From Gammaproteobacteria bacterium (GTDB taxonomy: Bacteria; Pseudomonadota; Gammaproteobacteria; Pseudomonadales; Pseudohongiellaceae), in the NCBI GenBank assembly GCA_017853205.1, contig JAFMKB010000005.1, forward strand, positions 1-64,000: a stretch of 64,000 nucleotides of DNA, written 5' to 3'. Made by a program: the position numbers and the translations under genes. The notes beneath the pieces were generated by a model, which ran no database searches, was not told the origin of the DNA, and saw only the letters and a list, made by a program, of their open reading frames with translations. Below are positions 50,658-60,821 of this stretch, one piece after another. Numbering within the stretch: position 1 is the first letter of the stretch; each line of letters opens with the position of its first letter.

Positions 50658-51514
50658 AACAGCTTCCAGCCATTTTTGTTGAAAAACCGCAGAGCCGAGC
50701 GCATAAAATAGCGCTGATGATCGCTGCCCTTCTTAGACGCATTGCCGCCACCGTGACGCACGCGCATAGTCGGTAAATAGACAACGTCGCCTAGCTTGCC
50801 CAGTCTGAGAGACAGGTCGAAGTCTTCAAAATAGAGAAAGAAATCCGCATCGAAACCCTTCACCTGTTGCAAAGCGCGAGTGGAGCACAGCATGCAACAA
50901 CCGCTGACGATTTTGACCGGAGAGGCGGTGGCGGGTTTTGCGCTGGGTCGCGTCTCGAGGTCGCGACGTTCGTAGGCTGCCATTTGCTTGGCAAAGGTGC
51001 GCCGAATAAATGGCGGCGCGAAACCGCGCAGCCAAAAAATAAAAATACTTGGGTAGGATTTACACAGATGCTGCTTGTTGCCGAGAAAGTCGGTTGCGGC
51101 AGGGCTTATCAGGACTGTGTCGGGTGCAGACTCCAGGTAGTCGATCGCGTTGAGCAAGCTATCGGGAGCGATCTCGACATCGGTGTTTAGCATAAGATGA
51201 AAATCTGACTCGAGCAGCGGCAGCACGCGATTATGACCGCGGCCGTAGCCGACATTTCCCCAGCCTTGATGCAGCACCAGTGTTATTCCAGCGAGGGTGA
51301 ATCGCGTCTTATCGACACCCAGACGGCGCACGTCGAGTTCCGGAATTTCGGCATTGTCGATGAGATGTACGACGAGAGTGGCGACACCGCGACCACGCAC
51401 CTCGCTGTTGCGCACAGCCTCCATTGCCACACAGATCGATTCGAGCAGGCGCAGCAATTCAGCCGGCGGGCTGAGATAGGTCACGATCGAGGCCGAGAGG
51501 CGCGGTGTGGTCAT
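50654..51514 (-). CDS. Glycosyltransferase family 2 (rhamnosyltransferase-like)
   Basis: ASIVTYLSPPAELLRLLESI; LMLNTDVEIAPDSL; VSGCCMLCSTRALQQVKGFDADFFLYFEDFDLSLRL. Confidence 0.88.
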   Translation of the reverse strand: MTTPRLSASIVTYLSPPAELLRLLESICVAMEAVRNSEVRGRGVATLVVHLIDNAEIPELDVRRLGVDKTRFTLAGITLVLHQGWGNVGYGRGHNRVLPLLESDFHLMLNTDVEIAPDSLLNAIDYLESAPDTVLISPAATDFLGNKQHLCKSYPSIFIFWLRGFAPPFIRRTFAKQMAAYERRDLETRPSAKPATASPVKIVSGCCMLCSTRALQQVKGFDADFFLYFEDFDLSLRLGKLGDVVYLPTMRVRHGGGNASKKGSDHQRYFMRSALRFFNKNGWKLF

Positions 51515-51521
51515 GCAGGTC

Positions 51522-52298
51522 TCAAATATCGACTAGGCGATCGCCGAAGGGTGTCGATACTACGCGCATACCGTCGGGTACTTGGTCGGGGTTAATACGC
51601 CGAGGGCGAAAGCGGCGCTGGTCCTCTGGGCTCACGACAGCGTTAGCCTGTCCGTTCGCGGCGCGCTGCCTTAGCGCTTCAAAGGGATTAAGTGGTGGCT
51701 CAGTTTCTCTCTCGGCGTCGTCATTAACGCCCTCGACCGACTCCTCGGTCGCGCGTGGGGGTAGGGGATCGGCAGCAGCGAGCGCAAGAATCGCTCGATT
51801 GCTCGTCTTGCAGCTTACGCCGTGGGTCTCTGACGCACGACAGGGCCGCGAGTTGGGGTACTGCACCACCACCTCTCCTTCCGGCGAACTTAGAAGTGTA
51901 TAGCTTTCGTGATTAGGAATAGGCGTCCCTTTACCCCGAGTCAGAGGAAGAGAGATCGGCGTCCCCGATTTATGCAGCAACAGTACCGAGCGCCTAGCGC
52001 CGATGCGAGTGCTGCCCAGCAAGCTGAATTCGGGTGCTTCATCGCCGACGCCGGCACCGGGGAGTTCACGGCGGTTGTTTGTATTGCGCGCATCCTCGTC
52101 GGCGTCGATTGCGGCAAACAGGGTTAGTGGTCCGCGAGTTTCGCTGTCGCTTTGCTGTGCCAGACTCACCGGCGACCCTAAAAGAGAAATCGCGTAGGCG
52201 CCCAGTAGAAGAAAGGTAGAAACTCGGTGAATTTTCTGTAACCAGCCACCGCACTGGCCGCGCACCGAAGTGCTCGTAACCTGCTGTTTAAGTTTCAT
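51522..52298 (-). CDS. Hypothetical exported protein
   Basis: Signal peptide STFLLLGAYAISLLGSPVSLAQQ; no family recognised. Confidence 0.6.
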   Translation of the reverse strand: MKLKQQVTSTSVRGQCGGWLQKIHRVSTFLLLGAYAISLLGSPVSLAQQSDSETRGPLTLFAAIDADEDARNTNNRRELPGAGVGDEAPEFSLLGSTRIGARRSVLLLHKSGTPISLPLTRGKGTPIPNHESYTLLSSPEGEVVVQYPNSRPCRASETHGVSCKTSNRAILALAAADPLPPRATEESVEGVNDDAERETEPPLNPFEALRQRAANGQANAVVSPEDQRRFRPRRINPDQVPDGMRVVSTPFGDRLVDI

Positions 52299-52469
52299 TT
52301 TTTTACCTTTGATGAGTAGTTATGCACGAAAATCGCTGAACAGCTTCTCACAATTGCTGTCACGCTAACCGTAAACAGGGGCGGTTTTGTGACCTCATTA
52401 TTCTCGCGGACTAAAAGTCTGGTTTGGTCTTTTACTGGCTAACTTAAAACGTCTCTTTACGCTTATCTT

Positions 52470-52504
52470 TAAGCCTAACTCAAAGCCTAACTCAAAGCCT
52501 CACC
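52470..52504 (+). repeat. 12-nt tandem repeat, ~3 copies
   Basis: TAAGCCTAACTC / AAAGCCTAACTC / AAAGCCTCACC. Confidence 0.65.
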
Positions 52505-52591
52505 AGGGAGTAGGACGCAAGCCTTCGTCAGTTAGTTTCATTCGCGACAGCGCTTACGGCAAGTGTAGCTAATTTTCGCAAGACCACAAAA

Positions 52592-52622
52592 AACGGCTGC
52601 GAGGAGAAACCTAGCAGCCGTT
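52592..52622 (-). terminator. Rho-independent terminator downstream of DUF6447-like gene
   Basis: Minus strand AACGGCTGC...GCAGCCGTT followed by TTTT. Confidence 0.85.
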
Positions 52623-52660
52623 ATGCTTCGTGCTCAAAAAGAGACCGAGAGCGTGTATGC

Positions 52661-52912
52661 CTACTTGTCGAACTGAATCGTATCGCCCAGTCCTTCAACG
52701 GCTACTTCTTCTTGCTTAGGCGCAGAACCATTTTCCAGCGTCTCTTTAAGTGCGCGGCCATAGGCAATACGAGCAGTCTGAAGGGCAGCGGCCTGGGCCT
52801 GGAGGCGAGCAAGCTCGGAGTCCACATATTGTAGGCTGCCTAACTGCGCTTTGGTTTCGTCTGAGAGCTTATCTGTATCGTATTCTTTGCCGTCTATCGT
52901 AATTGTAGCCAT
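52661..52912 (-). CDS. DUF6447-like small protein
   Basis: MATITIDGKEYDTDKLSDETKAQLGSLQYVDSELARLQAQAAALQTARIAY. Confidence 0.7.
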   Translation of the reverse strand: MATITIDGKEYDTDKLSDETKAQLGSLQYVDSELARLQAQAAALQTARIAYGRALKETLENGSAPKQEEVAVEGLGDTIQFDK

Positions 52913-53115
52913 TGAGTTGGTCCCTAATCTAAGTCTGGTATTCAATTTCTTGCCGGAGGTATCTGGCAGTTGGCGCAGATTGTAGCCGACAGGAGGCTAA
53001 AATGCGATTCCTCTGCGTAGCGCTTCGGCGCGGGCTATCATTTCGAGCTCGTGCGGGCAGGCTTTGCGTTTTGACTCTCTACTCGTCCAGCTAACCTGCC
53101 GTGCTTAGTGTGCCC

Positions 53116-54513
53116 CTAGTTCTCGTTTAGCCATTCGTTCAATTCGATGACATCCTGTGGCGTGAGGATGCCCGCAGTTTGCTTTAAGAAAAGACTATCG
53201 AGAATGTAGGTGTAGCGGGCGTCGGCATAGCTTCTGAGCGCACGGTAGAGATTTTCGCGTGCACGTAATACCTCGACGATGTTTCGGGTTCCGACTTCGG
53301 CGCCCAGCTCGGTCGCTTCGAGCGCGGTTTGGGCTGAGAGAATTGATTGATTGCGCTGCTCGACCACCTTCACATCGGTGTTCACTCGGCGGTAGGCGTT
53401 ACGAATGTTCTGAGTAAGCTGACGTTCGGTAAACTCGAGCGACTCTTTCGCTGCGATCACATTGTACTCAGCTGCGCGTCTGCGTGAGTTCACTGCACCG
53501 CCGTTGTAAAGCGGAATAGTGAGGTTCAGGGCGAGCGAGGTGCGATCGAACGCACCGCCACCTACTGCGAAGCCAATGCCGGGCTGGAATAGCGGATCAG
53601 ATACGCTGTGGGTAAAGTTGCCGGCGAGGGCGATAGTCGGCAGATGGTCTGACTTTCGTGCCTTAAGATTCTTTTCCTGCGAGTCTAAGGTAAATTTGGC
53701 CGCCGCAATCGCGAGGCTGCTGTCCTTGGCCTGATTCTCCCACTCGATCAGTGCGCCATCGGCGTTTACGATCGGAAACTCTGCGTCGAGAGGCTTTATC
53801 TCGGGATGGGGCTGACCGGTGATCGCTTCCAACGCTTCGTAACTCGAGCGCAGCTGGTCCTGTTGGATAATGGTCGTGTTGCGAGCCAGGTCATAGGCGG
53901 CCTGCGCATCGTAGACATCGGTGATTGCAACGAGTCCCACTTCCTCCCGCTGACGAGTTTGGTCAAGCGAACGCAGTGCAGCCTCTTCTTCTTGAATGTT
54001 GGTGTCGAGGAGGTCTCTGGCGCGCAATACATCGAAATACGCCATCGACACGCGCATGATCAGGTCTTGCTCCTGAGCGGCGAGGTTAACTGCCGCGGCC
54101 TTGTCGGCGGCACGTGCACTTTGAAAACCATACCATTGGGCAAGATCGACAATGCTTTGCCCTAAGTTGAGGCCCCAACCGTGGTTGTTTACGCCCGGCT
54201 TAAAGCTGTGCGCCGGCTGAACTTGGAGTTGGCCAGTAAACTGATTTATCCCGCGAACCTCATTGGAGGGACCAAACGTTGAGCGAGTCGTATTGCCGGT
54301 GGCGTTAAGGCTGGGCAATAGGGATGCTCGACTCTGAATCATGTTTTCGCGATTCGCGCGGTAGGTTGCTTCGGCTTGCCGCAGCGTTGGATCGTTTTCG
54401 AGCGCTAGCGCTAAAACGTCGTAGAGATCGTCTGCGGCGTGGCTGAGCTGACTTAGTGATGCGGTCATCGCAGTAAGAGCTACTGCGCCGGCGAGTTGAG
54501 CTATTCGTCCCAT
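53116..54513 (-). CDS. tolC: TolC-family outer membrane efflux protein
   Basis: DLYDVLALALENDPTLRQAEATYRANRENMIQSRASLLPSL; LNLTIPLYNGGAVNSRRRAAEYNV. Confidence 0.92.
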   Translation of the reverse strand: MGRIAQLAGAVALTAMTASLSQLSHAADDLYDVLALALENDPTLRQAEATYRANRENMIQSRASLLPSLNATGNTTRSTFGPSNEVRGINQFTGQLQVQPAHSFKPGVNNHGWGLNLGQSIVDLAQWYGFQSARAADKAAAVNLAAQEQDLIMRVSMAYFDVLRARDLLDTNIQEEEAALRSLDQTRQREEVGLVAITDVYDAQAAYDLARNTTIIQQDQLRSSYEALEAITGQPHPEIKPLDAEFPIVNADGALIEWENQAKDSSLAIAAAKFTLDSQEKNLKARKSDHLPTIALAGNFTHSVSDPLFQPGIGFAVGGGAFDRTSLALNLTIPLYNGGAVNSRRRAAEYNVIAAKESLEFTERQLTQNIRNAYRRVNTDVKVVEQRNQSILSAQTALEATELGAEVGTRNIVEVLRARENLYRALRSYADARYTYILDSLFLKQTAGILTPQDVIELNEWLNEN

Positions 54514-54633
54514 AATCTATTGCCTTGAGTAGGATCGATAATCGAAGCGGCATTCTACACAGTGTTACCAAAAGCTACAATTTAACAGTGAGGTAATCAT
54601 CGCTATCTCTAAAACGGCTGCCCCAGCGAAAGG

Positions 54634-55770
54634 TTACTCACTCACCACGCTGTCGAAATAGTCTCCAATGGCGAGCAAGCAGGAGTGCGCGAGCGTTTTG
54701 CTGCGCGGCCCGTTCCAGCCGACGCTCTCGTCGGGCGTCGCGGTTGTGTCTTTAAAGGGCATTTCGAGTGTCATCGACAGGCAGCCGTAGCGCTCGCCGA
54801 CGTGACCACCCGCCATGGTGAGATTGGCCTCACCGGGTGCTTTAGGCGGATAGCCCACGACGGTCTGGAAATCGGGATTGAGCGCGGCTAGCCTGTTCTT
54901 GTAAAAATCTAACTGCGCCTGCGACTGCTCATTCCATTTGGCGAGTCCTTCCACGCCTGCGATAAAACAATACGGCAATGATTCGTCGCCGTGTACGTCG
55001 AGGAAGAAGTCGACGCCCTTTCGCGCCATCGCCTCACGTACTACAAAGACTTCGGGCGCCGAGTCCGGCGACGGGTCTGCCCACTCTCGGTTCAGATTGC
55101 GGCCCGCGGCGTTGGTGCGCAGATGCCCGCGGCGACTCCCGTCGGGGTTCATATTGGGCACAACATAGAATGTGCAGCGCTCGAGTAGCGCGCGGCTGTG
55201 CTCGTTCTCGGCGTCGAGCAGCCATTCCAGCGCGCCCTCCATCCACCACTGCGCCATCGTCTCGCCGGGGTGCTGGCGCGCGATTAGCCAGCACTGCTTG
55301 GTTGGTTCGCTGCCGCCGCCGCTAATCGTAAGTAGGTCGATGTCTTGGTCATCGAGGCTCTGCCCGAGTACCTCGAGGCTGCACCGCGGCGACTGCAGGC
55401 TGCGGGCGATAAGATCTGCATGGCGCTCCATGGAATACGGCGTAAAGTAGGCGAAATAAAGTGAATCTTGTTCAGGTGTAATCTTGATAGTCAGCTCACC
55501 GTCGATCAACGCCGTTGGCCAGCGATGCCAGTGTTGTCGGTCATAGGAATAGGCAACACGATAGTCCTCGAAGCCCTTTGGGTAGGCGGCGCCGGCGGCG
55601 TTAAGGATCTTGAGGGTGCAGGCCACGCCGCGCGCGCCGCTGAGCCTAAAATAGAACCACTGATAGAACTCTGAGTCTTTGTCGTGCCGAATGTTGAGCC
55701 GAATGTCGGAGGCGGATTCGGCGCTGACGACTTCAATGTTGCCGCCATCGAAGGTTTGACTAATATGCAC
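54634..55770 (-). CDS. M14-family zinc carboxypeptidase (cytosolic carboxypeptidase-like)
   Basis: RQHPGETMAQWWMEG; VVPNMNPDGSRRGHLRTNAAGRNLNREW; FLDVHGDE. Confidence 0.9.
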   Translation of the reverse strand: MHISQTFDGGNIEVVSAESASDIRLNIRHDKDSEFYQWFYFRLSGARGVACTLKILNAAGAAYPKGFEDYRVAYSYDRQHWHRWPTALIDGELTIKITPEQDSLYFAYFTPYSMERHADLIARSLQSPRCSLEVLGQSLDDQDIDLLTISGGGSEPTKQCWLIARQHPGETMAQWWMEGALEWLLDAENEHSRALLERCTFYVVPNMNPDGSRRGHLRTNAAGRNLNREWADPSPDSAPEVFVVREAMARKGVDFFLDVHGDESLPYCFIAGVEGLAKWNEQSQAQLDFYKNRLAALNPDFQTVVGYPPKAPGEANLTMAGGHVGERYGCLSMTLEMPFKDTTATPDESVGWNGPRSKTLAHSCLLAIGDYFDSVVSE

Positions 55771-55899
55771 TGAGACTACTCCGGAATAATGACGTGGTTG
55801 CTAGGTTTTCGGTCACCACAGCTAAAACTCGACCAAATAAAAGGCATTGCTAGTCGGCACCTATTTGCTATTATTGCCGACCTTCTCAAAGTGAATACC

Positions 55900-56964
55900 A
55901 TGCAAAGCGATAATCTGAATATTGCCTCTAACGAGGCGCTCATCACCCCAGAGCAGCTCAAGTCCGAGTTGCCACTCGAAGGGGAAACACTCGATGCAGT
56001 CGTTGCCGCACGGCAGACGATCTTCGATATTCTCGATCGTAAAGACCCTCGCCTATTTGTAGTAGTAGGCCCTTGCTCGATCCACGATACCGAGGCCGCG
56101 CTCGACTATGCCCGCAGGCTCAAGGGCCTGGCCGACAAAGTCGCCGATACACTCTATATCGTTATGCGCGTTTATTTCGAAAAACCGCGCACCTCGATCG
56201 GTTGGAAAGGCCTTATCAACGATCCTTATCTAGACGATTCATTTAAGATAGAAGAGGGACTCCGCAAAGGACGAGAGTTGCTGCTCAACATCGTCGACAT
56301 CGGTCTGCCCACTTCTACCGAAGCGCTCGACCCGATTTCACCGCAGTATATGCAAGATATTATTTCGTGGTCAGCCATCGGCGCGCGCACAACCGAATCG
56401 CAGACGCACCGCGAAATGTCGTCTGGCTTGTCCTCGGCTGTCGGATTTAAAAATGGCACCGACGGCGGCTTGACCGTCGCAGTAAACGCGATGCAGTCAG
56501 TGTCTAACCCGCATCGATTCCTCGGCATAAACAGCAAAGGGCAGGTCTCGGTTGTTGAGACTAAGGGCAACCCGTACGGGCACGTCGTGCTGCGAGGTGG
56601 TAGCAACGGCCCTAATTACGATAGCGTGCATGTTGCTCAGTGCGAGCATGCGCTGCTAGAGGGTGGTGTTAACAACAATATTATGATCGACTGCAGCCAC
56701 GCGAATTCAAATAAAGACCCGAATGTGCAGCCGCTGGTTTTGAAAGATGTTACCCATCAGATCATGGAGGGTAATCAGTCGATTATCGGCGTGATGATCG
56801 AAAGCAACATCAATGCGGGTAATCAGAGCATTCCGAAAGACCTGAGTGAGCTCAAATATGGGGTCTCGGTGACCGATGCTTGTATTGATTGGACAACGAC
56901 CGAGACCGCTATCCTCGAAATGGCAGACAAATTGCGGGACGTGTTGCCTGCACGGACGAGTTAG
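55900..56964 (+). CDS. 3-deoxy-7-phosphoheptulonate synthase, class I (AroF/G/H family)
   Basis: VVGPCSIHDTEAALDYARRL; RVYFEKPRTSIGWKGLINDP; GARTTESQTHREMSSGLSSAVGFKNGT. Confidence 0.96.
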   Translation: MQSDNLNIASNEALITPEQLKSELPLEGETLDAVVAARQTIFDILDRKDPRLFVVVGPCSIHDTEAALDYARRLKGLADKVADTLYIVMRVYFEKPRTSIGWKGLINDPYLDDSFKIEEGLRKGRELLLNIVDIGLPTSTEALDPISPQYMQDIISWSAIGARTTESQTHREMSSGLSSAVGFKNGTDGGLTVAVNAMQSVSNPHRFLGINSKGQVSVVETKGNPYGHVVLRGGSNGPNYDSVHVAQCEHALLEGGVNNNIMIDCSHANSNKDPNVQPLVLKDVTHQIMEGNQSIIGVMIESNINAGNQSIPKDLSELKYGVSVTDACIDWTTTETAILEMADKLRDVLPARTS

Positions 56965-56967
56965 TCC

Positions 56968-57636
56968 TTAGCCGACGCTGGTGAGCTTGATTCGCTCACC
57001 TTGCGCTTCGCGTTCTTCTTGCTGACCTGCAAGTATCCATTTTTGCACGAATGGATTATCCAGTAGCGTTTCTTTATAAGCATTAGCCTCGGCGCTGAGT
57101 TCGGCGCCGTAGCTTTCGAAAACGATTGCAACCGATGCCATATAGCAATCGGCAATCGAGAAGCGACCAAAAAGGTAGTGGCCATTTTCGCCGTAACGGC
57201 GACGACAGCAGCTCCATATAGCATCGATGCGGGCGATTTCATCGCGCAGGGCGTCCGACGGCTTCATCGCTACCTTTGCAGAGCAGTTCATCGGCCAGTC
57301 TCGTTTCAGGTTAGGGAACTCTGAGTGCATTTCGGCGCTTACTGACCGCGCCGTCGCACGACGCTTGGCACCTGCAGGCCAACCCGCGCCGAGCAGCACT
57401 TCTTCGGACAGGTATTCACAGATCGACAGCGAATCCCACACAGTCACGTCGTGATGCTGCACAACGGGCACCTTGAGCGACGGAGAATAAGGACCCAGCT
57501 TCTCGGCGGTGTTATCTTGATACAACGCGACCTGGATCTCTTCGAATTCGACATCGTGCATGTTGAGAAGCAGCCACGGGGCGAGTGACCACGATGAGTA
57601 GTTTTTATTACCTATAACGAGTCGCAGGTCATTCAT
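56968..57636 (-). CDS. Glutathione S-transferase family protein
   Basis: RLVIGNKNYSSWSLAPWLLLNM; VPVVQHHDVTVWDSLSICEYLSE. Confidence 0.9.
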   Translation of the reverse strand: MNDLRLVIGNKNYSSWSLAPWLLLNMHDVEFEEIQVALYQDNTAEKLGPYSPSLKVPVVQHHDVTVWDSLSICEYLSEEVLLGAGWPAGAKRRATARSVSAEMHSEFPNLKRDWPMNCSAKVAMKPSDALRDEIARIDAIWSCCRRRYGENGHYLFGRFSIADCYMASVAIVFESYGAELSAEANAYKETLLDNPFVQKWILAGQQEEREAQGERIKLTSVG

Positions 57637-57839
57637 AGCATCTCCGTCAAACTTTCCTTTTTCGATGGGAGCATTAAACCTGCACTTTGTAACCAAACAC
57701 GCTGCTTCGGGGGGTTTGTTGCTGATTAAATATGGCAAAATAGTGGCAATTGCTACAAGCCGTAGGAATGCGCTGCGCGCCGGTCGTGGATTCGGGTATA
57801 GTCGCGGCCATCCTAGAAAATAACTAACGAGAGTGCGAA

Positions 57840-58544
57840 ATGAGTAGACGTATCGCGATCGTCGAAGACGAAGCCGCAATCCGAGAAAACTACGCAGATG
57901 TGCTGCGTAAGCAAGGTTACGAAGTGCAGACCTACGCCAATCGTAAAGACGCGATGGCGGCGTTCGATATGCGCCTGCCCAATCTCGCCATTATCGACAT
58001 CGGTCTAGAGAATGAAATCGATGGCGGATTTACCCTCTGTCAGGCGCTGCGGTCGATGTCGGAAACCCTGCCCATTATCTTTCTCACCGCGCGCGACAAC
58101 GATTTCGATACGGTGAGCGGCTTACGCATGGGCGCCGATGACTACCTCACTAAAGATATCAGTCTGCCACATCTCACCGCCCGCATCGCTGCGCTTTTCC
58201 GCCGTCAAGATGTTATCGATCAACCGCCTTCGCCTGAGAGCTTACTCCACCGCGGTAAACTGGTTCTCGACATCGGTCGCTTAACCGTGACCTACGATGG
58301 GCATCCGATTGGCCTCACCGTTACAGAATTTTGGATGGTGCATGCACTCGCGAAATTCCCAGGCCATGTGAAAAGCCGTCAGGTGCTCATGCAAGAATCA
58401 AAAATATTCGTCGACGGCAGCACGATCACCTCGCACGTCAAACGCATTCGCAAAAAGTTTTTGCTCATAAACGAAGACTTCGATTGCATAGAAACCGTTT
58501 ACGGCATGGGATATCGTTGGAACATAACCGACGAGGCCGCCTAG
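57840..58544 (+). CDS. pdsR: Response regulator resembling the proteobacterial dedicated sortase system RR
   Basis: IAIVEDEAAIRENYADVLRKQGYEVQTYANRKDAMAAFDMRLPNLAIIDIGLENEIDGGF; winged-helix output; remembered family TIGR03787. Confidence 0.82.
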   Translation: MSRRIAIVEDEAAIRENYADVLRKQGYEVQTYANRKDAMAAFDMRLPNLAIIDIGLENEIDGGFTLCQALRSMSETLPIIFLTARDNDFDTVSGLRMGADDYLTKDISLPHLTARIAALFRRQDVIDQPPSPESLLHRGKLVLDIGRLTVTYDGHPIGLTVTEFWMVHALAKFPGHVKSRQVLMQESKIFVDGSTITSHVKRIRKKFLLINEDFDCIETVYGMGYRWNITDEAA

Positions 58545-58545
58545 C

Positions 58546-60732
58546 GTGAGTGTGCAAGTCAGCAGGAACCCTTTTGGCATTCGCTCCAAACTCGTTTTTA
58601 TGTCCGCGTTTCTGCTTGTTATTCCGTGGTTAGGGTATCAATACATTCTTGAAATGGAAGAGTATCTGCGACGCGGCCAAGAGCAAACCGTGTTGGGCAC
58701 CGCGCAGGCACTCGCCACTGCACTGAACGAGCGACCCGAACTATTCGACGAAGGGAGTTACGAGCCTGCGCGGCGCACCGAAGACCTCTATGTTTACCCG
58801 ATCTTTTCCGCGCTGTCGTTAAACGACGGCTCGCTGGTCGATTGGGGCGAATACCAACGTTACGAAGTTGCCTACGATGACAGCGCTTACTTGCGCACAA
58901 CGGTTAATCCTTCGCGCTATTACGGGCGAGAGGACACGCTTAGCTATCGCACCATGGTGGGTTCACACAACGGCTCGCTCTACGCCTATTTTAAGGTGCG
59001 CGACGACGCAATCGTTTACCGCAGTCGCGATAGCCTGCGTGTCAATCGTTCTGATTTTTTACGTATTTCAATGCTAAACCGCGAGGGCAACGAAGTTAAA
59101 AACTACATCGTCGCGCCCCACGAGCCCGAATTCTTATACCCATTTTCGGTTGATGAAAATTTTAGTAACCCGGTTCACGAAGAGCGCATAAGCGGCCAGT
59201 GGTATGAAACGGATGAGGGTTATGAGATCGAGTTGCAGATTCCCTTCGACATGCTCGGCTCGAGGTTGGGCTTTGCCTTGTTCGACGTGGATGATCCGGA
59301 AACCCGCGCCGTGACTACCGCGATCGCAACCTATGACACCGCGACCATAAGCGACCTCGGTTCGCTAAGACTCCCCACGCCCGAAATCGATCGTATCGTC
59401 GCCGGTATGGGGCATGTGAACGCGCGCATTCAAGTAGTCGATCGCAATGGGCGAGTCTTGCTGACCGTGGGCGATATTCAAACCGCAACGGGCATCACTC
59501 TCATGCCGCCCAGTGGGCTGCAGTCGAGCAACCCTGTTTTTGCGTTTATTCAGGAGAAAATTCTCAATCCTGTTTACTACCAGATACTGACAAAACCCAG
59601 CAATGATTTCATTGATGAACTCTACTCTGGCGTTACACGCGAGGGCGCACACATCGATGCCGCGTTGCAAGGTGAGGCTGTTACTCAGTTTCGGTCGCTT
59701 GCGAACACCCAGACTCGGCTGCTAGAGGCAGCTCACCCTATTCTCGCCGATGGCGAAATTCTCGGCGCGGTGGTCGTCGACCAAAACATGAACGGACTGC
59801 GCACCTTCCGCAATCAAGCGCTCGAGACCCTGTTTAATACCATTCTCGCCGTAATGATCGTAGTTGTGCTTGGGCTCTTCTTATTCGCTTCAAGAATTTC
59901 GACGCGAATTCGCTCACTTCGCAACCAAGCCGAGCGTATAATCGACGATTCGGGCAGGGTAAAAAATACCATGATCCCGTCAAGAAACTCTGATGAGATC
60001 GGCGATCTTTCACGAAGTTTTGCAAGCATTGTAGAACGCTTGTCACAATATACGAGCTATCTCGAGAATATGTCTTCTCGCTTATCGCATGAGCTACGTA
60101 CACCAGTCACTGTTGTTCGTAGTTCGATCGAGAATCTGTCCATGAACAGCAACGATTCCGAAACCGCCGTTTATGTTGCTCGTGCAGAAGAGGGAATAAA
60201 TCGACTCAACTTGATTCTCACGAGCATGAGCGAGGCGACGCGCCTAGAGCAGATGTTAGAGACATCCGACAAAGAAAAGATGGATGTTAACGCCGTAGTT
60301 TACGGCTGTGTCGAAGGCTATAAGCTTGCCTACCCAGAGTCAAAATTTGAGCTCGCAACCGCGGACGAAAAGATGTACATCAACGGTGTTCCTGAGTACA
60401 TCGCCCAACTTCTCGATAAGCTTGCGGCTAATGCCGTTGAATTCTCCTACCCAGATCAGCCAATCGTGTTTCACTGTCGAACCCTTCGCGATCACATTCT
60501 CGTGCGCGTCTCCAACGCAGGGCCATACCTACCCGAGGAGATGAAAGACCGCGTCTTCGAGTCGATGATCTCGGTGCGTCCGCAAGAAAAGCAGAAAGAG
60601 CCGCATCTGGGCATGGGACTTCATATTGCACGGCTGATCGCCGAGTATCACGGTGGCTCGATCCGAGCTGAGAATCGTATCGATGTCGAAGGCGTTGCTA
60701 TCGGCGTGGTTTTTCCTAAGTTTTATAAGTAG
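58546..60732 (+). CDS. pdsS: Sensor histidine kinase of the dedicated sortase system type, with CBM9/DOMON-like sensor domain
   Basis: N-terminal TM; second TM, HAMP, SSRLSHELRTPVTVVRSSIENL H-box; HATPase region MGLHIARLIAEYHGGSI; GTG start; remembered family TIGR03785. Confidence 0.82.
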   Translation: MSVQVSRNPFGIRSKLVFMSAFLLVIPWLGYQYILEMEEYLRRGQEQTVLGTAQALATALNERPELFDEGSYEPARRTEDLYVYPIFSALSLNDGSLVDWGEYQRYEVAYDDSAYLRTTVNPSRYYGREDTLSYRTMVGSHNGSLYAYFKVRDDAIVYRSRDSLRVNRSDFLRISMLNREGNEVKNYIVAPHEPEFLYPFSVDENFSNPVHEERISGQWYETDEGYEIELQIPFDMLGSRLGFALFDVDDPETRAVTTAIATYDTATISDLGSLRLPTPEIDRIVAGMGHVNARIQVVDRNGRVLLTVGDIQTATGITLMPPSGLQSSNPVFAFIQEKILNPVYYQILTKPSNDFIDELYSGVTREGAHIDAALQGEAVTQFRSLANTQTRLLEAAHPILADGEILGAVVVDQNMNGLRTFRNQALETLFNTILAVMIVVVLGLFLFASRISTRIRSLRNQAERIIDDSGRVKNTMIPSRNSDEIGDLSRSFASIVERLSQYTSYLENMSSRLSHELRTPVTVVRSSIENLSMNSNDSETAVYVARAEEGINRLNLILTSMSEATRLEQMLETSDKEKMDVNAVVYGCVEGYKLAYPESKFELATADEKMYINGVPEYIAQLLDKLAANAVEFSYPDQPIVFHCRTLRDHILVRVSNAGPYLPEEMKDRVFESMISVRPQEKQKEPHLGMGLHIARLIAEYHGGSIRAENRIDVEGVAIGVVFPKFYK

Positions 60733-60747
60733 CGATAAACCACTAAA

Positions 60748-60779
60748 AAAGGCGCATTCGGCAATCCGAATGCGCCTTT
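60748..60779. terminator. Rho-independent terminator after pdsS
   Basis: AAAGGCGCATTCGG-CAAT-CCGAATGCGCCTTT perfect 14-bp stem. Confidence 0.92.
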
Positions 60780-60821
60780 ATCCTCAAGAAGAATTCAGTA
60801 ATTAGTGCTCATCGAGCGCCG

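Noticed and set aside
57840-60732. Linking VWA1/VWA2 as sortase targets of pdsRS
   Set aside because: VWA1 and VWA2 have N-terminal TMs and no C-terminal LPXTG-TM-basic tail.
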